Shown here: in pieces, positions 38,370 to 42,191 of the stretch | Layout: every line of letters begins with the position of its first letter | How positions within the stretch are numbered: the first letter of the stretch is position 1 | NCBI GenBank assembly: GCA_017623595.1 | Contig: JAGAOU010000034.1 | Coordinates: 1 to 42,191 of the forward strand | Direction of reading: 5' to 3' | Length of the DNA: 42,191 bases | Origin: Clostridia bacterium | Lineage (GTDB): Bacteria > Bacillota > Clostridia > Oscillospirales > UBA644 | The notes under the pieces: model-generated | Seen by the model: only the letters and a program-made list of their open reading frames with translations | Databases searched by the model: none | Told to the model about the DNA's origin: nothing | Position numbers and translations under genes: made by a program

Positions 38370-38411
38370 AAAAAATCCTATTTATTTCATCGTGCCATCA
38401 AATAATTTTTA

Positions 38412-39086
38412 TCAAATCCCCGAGCAGTAAAGAAAAACCTTCCCGTCGGAAGGCGCCGCCTCCGATACAAAGACGGATAAAACGTCACCATCGGTAAAGT
38501 AGGTCACAGTCTGCCGCACAACAAGGCCGTCCGAAGTCGGCAGAAGATCAAGACGGAGTTGAATGTTGTGCCAATTATTGGGGTTCATAAAACAGAATTC
38601 AATCTCATATTCCTTCAAAGAAACAACGCCGCACAATTCGCCGTAATCCGAAGAAAAGCAATATCCGTTCTCTGCACTCCGAAAGGACAATTCCGACACA
38701 ACAGAGTACTCGGAGGCCTCCACAGGCACCCCGTCCTCAAAAACGGTCAGATACATTACACCCGATTGAAATCGTCGCTGCACCGCTGCAACACCGTCCA
38801 AAGCGAAAAAAGCAAGCAATAGCACCAAAAAAACGGAAATCAAAATAAAAATCCGACTGATTCCCCGACTGCGTCGCGCTTCCGAAACCGATTCGCCCCA
38901 AAGCTCCTCGCTACGAATCTCTAAAACAACAGACAATTTTCGCAGCATTTCCATGTCGGGAAGAGTTCTTCCCGTCTCCCATTTGGAAACCGCTTGCTTG
39001 CTGACCGACACTGCAACCCCCAATTCTTCCTGCGTCATATTTTTCTTTTTTCGGTTCTCCCGAATCAAATTTCCAATGGAATTCAT
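38412..39086 (-). CDS. XRE-family regulator with C-terminal membrane anchor
   Basis: A 224-aa protein. Residues 1-65 form an HTH_XRE domain (LIRENRKKKNMTQEELGVAV, SVSKQAVSKWETGRTLPD). A TM helix at about 78-100 (IFILISVFLVLLLAFFAL) is followed by an exported beta-rich domain of about 120 residues. The ATG at 39086 has GGAGG 8 nt upstream, and a longer frame before it crosses the promoter. This membrane-bound XRE layout suggests a one-component sensor. It lies upstream of the ECF sigma gene with a separate promoter. The signal and targets are unknown. Confidence 0.9.
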   Translation of the reverse strand: MNSIGNLIRENRKKKNMTQEELGVAVSVSKQAVSKWETGRTLPDMEMLRKLSVVLEIRSEELWGESVSEARRSRGISRIFILISVFLVLLLAFFALDGVAAVQRRFQSGVMYLTVFEDGVPVEASEYSVVSELSFRSAENGYCFSSDYGELCGVVSLKEYEIEFCFMNPNNWHNIQLRLDLLPTSDGLVVRQTVTYFTDGDVLSVFVSEAAPSDGKVFLYCSGI

Positions 39087-39110
39087 ATCAATCCCCTCCG
39101 TTTCGTTCCC

Positions 39111-39139
39111 ATTATAACATATTTTTCGCCATTTGTACA
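39111..39139 (-). promoter_or_regulatory. Sigma-A promoter of the XRE regulator gene
   Basis: -35 TGTACA (39134-39139), 17-nt spacer ending TGT, perfect -10 TATAAT (39111-39116), minus strand. Confidence 0.8.
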
Positions 39140-39190
39140 CCCCAAAACTTATTTTTTTCGGTATCTTTTCGGTTGACAACAGCATCTTGC

Positions 39191-39219
39191 AAAAAATCCC
39201 CGAACCGAGGTTCGGGGAT
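39191..39219 (-). terminator. Terminator of the PstS-like operon
   Basis: An 11-bp perfect stem ATCCCCGAACC/GGTTCGGGGAT is followed on the minus strand by TTTTT, 10 nt after the stop of the 80-aa gene. Confidence 0.9.
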
Positions 39220-39229
39220 GAGGGGAATA

Positions 39230-39472
39230 TCAATAAGTATGTGTCAAAATTCTTTCTGTGTCTCTGTCGTAAGTGTAGGCGATATGGGCGGTCTCCGGAA
39301 CATTGTCCACCTTTTCCCACCCGAACATTCTGCACAGAAGTGCGGTAAAATTATCCGAATCTCTGTCATACAGGGCTTCAACCGCACGGATTTGTTCTTG
39401 AAAATCGGAAACCGAAACATGCTTCCCGCATAAAATACAATCTCCGCCGTAAAACTCAATTTCTACAAACAC
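39230..39472 (-). CDS. Small hypothetical protein
   Basis: An 80-aa acidic soluble protein starting MFVEIEFYGGDCILCGK from a GTG codon, with GGTGG 7 nt upstream. It has one CxxC pair (C12, C15) but no second pair. No family is recognised. It starts 15 nt after the PstS-like gene and is the last in the operon before a strong terminator. No other start with an SD is visible. Confidence 0.68.
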   Translation of the reverse strand: MFVEIEFYGGDCILCGKHVSVSDFQEQIRAVEALYDRDSDNFTALLCRMFGWEKVDNVPETAHIAYTYDRDTERILTHTY

Positions 39473-39487
39473 GCATCCACCACCTTT

Positions 39488-40474
39488 TCATTGAATTCGC
39501 ACATAGCCGTTTTCTTCGATGAGAGTCTGCCCCTCAGGAGACAGAATCCACTCGATCAGACGCGGAATGTTCTTATTCGGATTGTCGGCGCGGTAAATGG
39601 CATAAAACTCCGCAATGACGGGATAGGTACGATTGCGGATGTTTTCCTCATTGGGATAAACACCGTTGAGAGAAATCATTTTTACATTCTGATTTCCAAC
39701 AATTCCGTCCAGATAATAACGGAAGGAAAATCCGATAGAAGCGCCAAACACAGCAAAGGGAGATTTCGAACCGATGGCTCGATCCCCCATAAAGGCGTTC
39801 ATGGCAGATTGGCTGCCGCTTCCCTCCAGGCGGGTCACGGGATTGATAACACGATTCGTGCCGCCCACCTGATTCCAGTTGGTATAATCGCCGCTGTAGA
39901 TACCCCGCACCTGATCCACCGTCAGATTGTCCACGGGATTGTTTTCGTTGACGAAAAACACAAAGGCTTCCAAGCCCACGGGCACATACACCAATTCCAC
40001 CCCCTGCTCCTCGGCATAGCGCTTCTGGTCTGCAGAAGGCGCAGCACAGAAAAGGATATCGGTGGATCCATCCACAATGGCCTGATAGCCGCGGACAGTA
40101 TTTTTGTACTGCATTTTACTGTCCGAAGCAAAATTTTCGCCGTAAAAATTATCGTCGGAAAAGCTTCCGCCCTCATAGGTTACGGAGCCTTCGGGATAAA
40201 CGGCGTTGACGATGGCAGCATACACGGGAACCAAAGCTGCAGCGCCGTCCAAAACAGGGAGATTCTCAGTCAATTTCAGAGAGGAATCCACCCGAGCAAG
40301 ATCGGATTCGGGCTCATGAGGAAGATACCTGCGGACATCAATCATCTTCGCCTGGTCGGTTCCGCTGAAATTGTTGGACAACCGCTTGGTAACAAGGAAA
40401 TACAACGACAGATTAAACGAAATAAAGAGGAACAAAATAAATGCCAGATATAAAATCTGCTTCACCAATTTCAT
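39488..40474 (-). CDS. PstS-like phosphate-binding family protein, membrane-anchored
   Basis: A 328-aa periplasmic-binding-like protein. An N-terminal hydrophobic helix (about 8-30) has no lipobox, so it is a signal anchor rather than a lipoprotein signal. The binding domain shows LDGAAALVPVYAAIVNAVYP, IYSGDYTNWNQVGG and RLEGSGSQSAMNAF, the PstS-type signatures around the ligand. GGAG lies 10 nt before the ATG, inside a 46-aa gene that ends 1 nt before. No PstC, PstA or PstB genes follow; it is embedded among tiny membrane proteins. It may be a sensor or a stand-alone binding protein; phosphate binding is inferred from the family. Confidence 0.88.
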   Translation of the reverse strand: MKLVKQILYLAFILFLFISFNLSLYFLVTKRLSNNFSGTDQAKMIDVRRYLPHEPESDLARVDSSLKLTENLPVLDGAAALVPVYAAIVNAVYPEGSVTYEGGSFSDDNFYGENFASDSKMQYKNTVRGYQAIVDGSTDILFCAAPSADQKRYAEEQGVELVYVPVGLEAFVFFVNENNPVDNLTVDQVRGIYSGDYTNWNQVGGTNRVINPVTRLEGSGSQSAMNAFMGDRAIGSKSPFAVFGASIGFSFRYYLDGIVGNQNVKMISLNGVYPNEENIRNRTYPVIAEFYAIYRADNPNKNIPRLIEWILSPEGQTLIEENGYVRIQ

Positions 40475-40475
40475 A

Positions 40476-40616
40476 TCACCATAGCTCCTCTGCGATAAAA
40501 TAGATTATGGAACTGTTGTGATAGGCCAGAACATCGTAAATCACGTGGGCGACGGTCAACCCTACTCCCAAGATCATCAGAAGCACAACAAGCCTGTAAA
40601 AGTATTTCTGTGGCAT
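40476..40616 (-). CDS. 46-aa single-TM membrane protein
   Basis: A 46-codon ORF starting MPQKYFYRLVVLLMILGVG. It has one TM helix (about 7-30) and a short polar tail ending IAEELW. GAGGTG lies 6 nt before the ATG, and the TGA is followed after one base by the ATG of the PstS-like gene (TGATATG), whose own SD is inside this ORF. This tight spacing on both sides argues for a real gene. No family is recognised; it could be a small subunit of a complex with the binding protein and the other small membrane proteins. Confidence 0.72.
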   Translation of the reverse strand: MPQKYFYRLVVLLMILGVGLTVAHVIYDVLAYHNSSIIYFIAEELW

Positions 40617-40626
40617 CGCACACACC

Positions 40627-40860
40627 TCACATAAATCGGATTGCACTTAAAAATGTCACAACAACGCTGACACCTATCAGAAAAACAACTCCAAGCAAAA
40701 CCGAAGACACAACCAAATGGAGGAGCCATTTTTTGCTCTGCGCCGAGTTGCGCATTGCGGGATGAACCTGTTCCTCCTTCTTCTGAGAACAAAAGGACAC
40801 AAGGCTGACAATAAAATAGATCAAAATCGCCAAAACAGCAGCAAAAAACCAGGAATACAC
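40627..40860 (-). CDS. Small two-TM membrane protein (77 aa)
   Basis: A 77-aa protein starting MYSWFFAAVLAILIYF from GTG, with AGGAG about 9 nt upstream. Two TM helices (about 3-25 and 46-70) flank a charged linker with CSQKKEEQ. It resembles the 84-aa protein encoded before it: both have YF.VSL. in the first helix, a basic linker, a second long helix and an end in RFM/RYM. So they are probably paralogues. It precedes the 46-aa gene by 10 nt. Confidence 0.75.
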   Translation of the reverse strand: MYSWFFAAVLAILIYFIVSLVSFCSQKKEEQVHPAMRNSAQSKKWLLHLVVSSVLLGVVFLIGVSVVVTFLSAIRFM

Positions 40861-40908
40861 GGTATATTTCTCCTTTCTTGAGCCCGAAAAAACTTCCCGG
40901 AATAATTC

Positions 40909-41163
40909 TCACATATAGCGAAGAGCTTGAGCGAGCAAAGCCATAGGAATAACAATCAAAAGAAACGCAATTATGAAAGAAACCGAAGCGTAAATCAAAT
41001 GCCCCCTCCAAACATTCTTTTCACTCAAAGTCCAGTCGCAAGGCTCCTTGCGATATTTTTTTCTTTTTGACAGAAAGACAATCAGACTCACCGTAAAATA
41101 GACCGCAGAACAGACAGCGGCACCTAAAAACAAGGGCATCAGAAGGATCAAACGAGACACCAC
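40909..41163 (-). CDS. Small two-TM membrane protein (84 aa), paralogue of the next
   Basis: An 84-aa or shorter protein. TM helices lie at about 4-30 and 56-78, with the basic linker SKRKKYRKEPCDW between. The GTG at 41163 overlaps the likely SD AAAGGTGG; a TTG at 41151 (MILLMPLF) has that SD 8 nt upstream and may be the true start. It lies 12 nt after the transporter remnant and 48 nt before its paralogue. Function unknown. Confidence 0.7.
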   Translation of the reverse strand: MVSRLILLMPLFLGAAVCSAVYFTVSLIVFLSKRKKYRKEPCDWTLSEKNVWRGHLIYASVSFIIAFLLIVIPMALLAQALRYM

Positions 41164-41175
41164 CTTTCGCAGAAA

Positions 41176-41361
41176 TTACACACCAAAGGCAAGCCAGATG
41201 TAGATATAGGCGGGGATGATGGCTGCGAGGGTGAAGGGGATGTCGATCTTAAAGAAATCCTTGTTTTTCACCTCGTAGCCCTCTCTGCGAAGAATGCCGA
41301 TACCCGTAATGTTTGCAGAGGCGTATATAAATATAATACCATATACCGTCAAGATTTGCAA
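41176..41361 (-). pseudogene. C-terminal remnant of an ion-transporter-superfamily permease
   Basis: The frame encodes YASANITGIGILRREGYEVK and then FFKIDIPFTLAAIIPAYIYI, which matches the C-terminal end of ArsB/NhaD/SLC13-type permeases (ASAN...G...GY......F.K...P.TL). Everything upstream of this tail is missing and replaced by a promoter and a terminator. The predicted promoter (41333-41361) overlaps the nominal start, so this start is unlikely. A GTG at 41271 with AGAGGG 7 nt upstream could still express a 31-aa membrane peptide (MKNKDFFKID...). I read it as a decayed gene whose 3' end may survive as a small ORF. Confidence 0.55.
41333..41361 (-). promoter_or_regulatory. Promoter of the PstS-like operon
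   Basis: -35 TTGCAA (41356-41361), 17-nt spacer ending TGG, -10 TATTAT (41333-41338). An overlapping alternative is TTGACG (41347-41352), 17 nt, TATATA (41324-41329). Minus strand. Confidence 0.65.
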
Positions 41362-41400
41362 CGATTCGGAAAAATTTTCCGTTTTTGTTCAAAAAACGCA

Positions 41401-41430
41401 AAAAAAAAGCGCCGCCCTCGCAAAGGCGGC
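41401..41430 (-). terminator. Terminator of the TauE/SafE gene
   Basis: A 6-bp GC stem GCCGCC/GGCGGC is followed on the minus strand by GC and TTTTTTTT. About 28 nt of this element match the terminator at 36091-36127. Confidence 0.82.
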
Positions 41431-41499
41431 ACCCTCATATTCAACGTGCAATAGCAATAAAGGGGCAAACTTGTTCCTGTGGAATTGCAGTATAAATGG

Positions 41500-42191
41500 T
41501 CATAGATAATTAACTGCCAAGATCACGATGCTCGTGACAATCATAACAACACCAACCGCTCGGTTTAACGTTTTGGCATTAGATTTGTTAGCAATTTTTG
41601 CAGCAGCTCTTGCCCAAAGCAGAGTAAACACAACGCACAGGACGAGACACAGAATGTCGGGAAATCCGCCAATCATAAAATGGCTAATCCCACCTGTAAG
41701 AGCCGTAAACGCCATAATAAATACGCTTGTTCCAACCGCCAAATGCATAGGGTAACCGAGGAAAGAAGTCAGAACGAGCAAAAGCATCATTCCACCGCCG
41801 GCTCCGGCAAAACCGCAAATGAATCCAACGAATATGCCACCGATGATTGCCTTGATCAATCTGCTTTTGGGAGAAACTGCTTCTAATTGCTCCCTCGTTT
41901 TGTTGACAGGCTTCAAAAGAAAGCGCAGTCCAATAATAATCAACGCTATCTGCATCGTACCGCTCATTGCTTGCTCAGGGAGAAAGCTTGCAACAAAGCT
42001 GCCGACCATAGTTACGACAAGAACACTGACGAGCAACGGTAAGCTGTTTTTAACATCTAAGTTTCCGCTTTTTTTATAGGTATATGCACTGACAAGGCTT
42101 GCCAAAACATCGCTGATCAGCCCGATTCCGACCGCATCATAAGCAGGAACACCCAAAAAGGTTATTAGCATAGGACCTACAACCGCAGCAG
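41500..42191 (-). CDS. TauE/SafE family sulfite-exporter-like permease, 5' end outside window
   Basis: A partial protein of at least 230 residues; the frame stays open to the window edge (AAVVGPMLITFLG before the first internal Met). It has seven or so TM helices with the two family repeats: GPMLITFLGVPAYDAVG and the C-terminal GFAGAGGGMMLLLVLTSFLGYP followed by AVGTSVFIMAFTAL. TauE/SafE proteins export small anions such as sulfite, sulfoacetate or related C2 compounds, or import in some cases. A terminator lies 70 nt after the stop. The substrate cannot be assigned. Confidence 0.93.
   Translation of the reverse strand, partial: AAVVGPMLITFLGVPAYDAVGIGLISDVLASLVSAYTYKKSGNLDVKNSLPLLVSVLVVTMVGSFVASFLPEQAMSGTMQIALIIIGLRFLLKPVNKTREQLEAVSPKSRLIKAIIGGIFVGFICGFAGAGGGMMLLLVLTSFLGYPMHLAVGTSVFIMAFTALTGGISHFMIGGFPDILCLVLCVVFTLLWARAAAKIANKSNAKTLNRAVGVVMIVTSIVILAVNYL

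Noticed and set aside
39488..40474. Classical Pst phosphate uptake operon
   Set aside because: No PstC, PstA, PstB or PhoU gene is adjacent; only small membrane proteins surround the binding protein.
1..42191. CRISPR array, tRNA, rRNA, insertion sequence or prophage
   Set aside because: No regularly spaced direct repeats, cloverleaf-like sequence, transposase or phage structural gene was seen.

Overview
The window looks like a chromosomal segment of a Gram-positive anaerobic clostridium, probably an uncultured gut member of the Oscillospirales/Eubacteriales. This is inferred from strong GGAGG-type ribosome binding sites, sigma-A promoters close to TTGACA-17-TATAAT, short intrinsic terminators, a c-di-AMP receptor of the PstA/DarA family, zinc-ribbon membrane proteins and an ECF sigma/anti-sigma pair. 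Every gene I can support lies on the minus strand, so transcription runs from high to low coordinates. No rRNA, tRNA, CRISPR array, transposase or integrase is visible.

Region 1 (1 to about 4.9 kb) is visibly AT-rich against moderate GC further right, and looks acquired. A minus-strand extended -10 promoter (4725-4733) would start a transcript at the first base of a roughly 150-nt highly structured RNA (4568-4718). A UUCG-loop terminator follows (4517-4544), then a HEPN-domain protein with an RNSITH (R-x4-H) motif, then two zinc-ribbon, single-TM, exported-domain proteins. The layout RNA, terminator, HEPN RNase-like gene resembles a type III toxin-antitoxin or abortive infection locus. It is the best candidate here for an undescribed system. 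A 32-aa ORF and the start of a gene resembling those on conjugative elements lie at the left edge.

Region 2 (4.9-12.0 kb) holds three operons: an ABC exporter with PH-like and zinc-ribbon N-terminal domains, its DUF1854 partner and a DarA c-di-AMP receptor; two tandem PHP-domain phosphoesterases; and a two-subunit aconitase X, each with a recognisable promoter and terminator.

Region 3 (12.0-26.6 kb) is one long surface-polysaccharide operon from a strong promoter at 26582-26610. It encodes GT4, Wzy-like polymerase, GT2, a WbsX-like protein, RfbA, RfbB, RfbD and RfbC (dTDP-L-rhamnose), another glycosyltransferase, WecB, a Wzx flippase and the initiating phosphoglycosyl transferase, then a TRIC-family channel and a small membrane protein. 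The rfbB reading frame is broken near its 3' end by an apparent one-base deletion.

Region 4 (26.6-36.0 kb) encodes a three-gene ABC-2 transporter, a zinc-ribbon exported-domain protein, two SGNH hydrolases, a lipoprotein, a MaoC-like hotdog protein and a metallophosphoesterase. Region 5 (36.0-42.2 kb) holds an ECF sigma factor with its putative anti-sigma factor, an XRE regulator, a PstS-like binding protein in a cluster of tiny membrane proteins (one of 46 aa), a remnant of an ion-transporter gene, and a TauE/SafE permease cut by the window edge. The ECF gene and the lipoprotein gene share a promoter-like motif (TGTCnnA-N15-YGTS), suggesting a small regulon.
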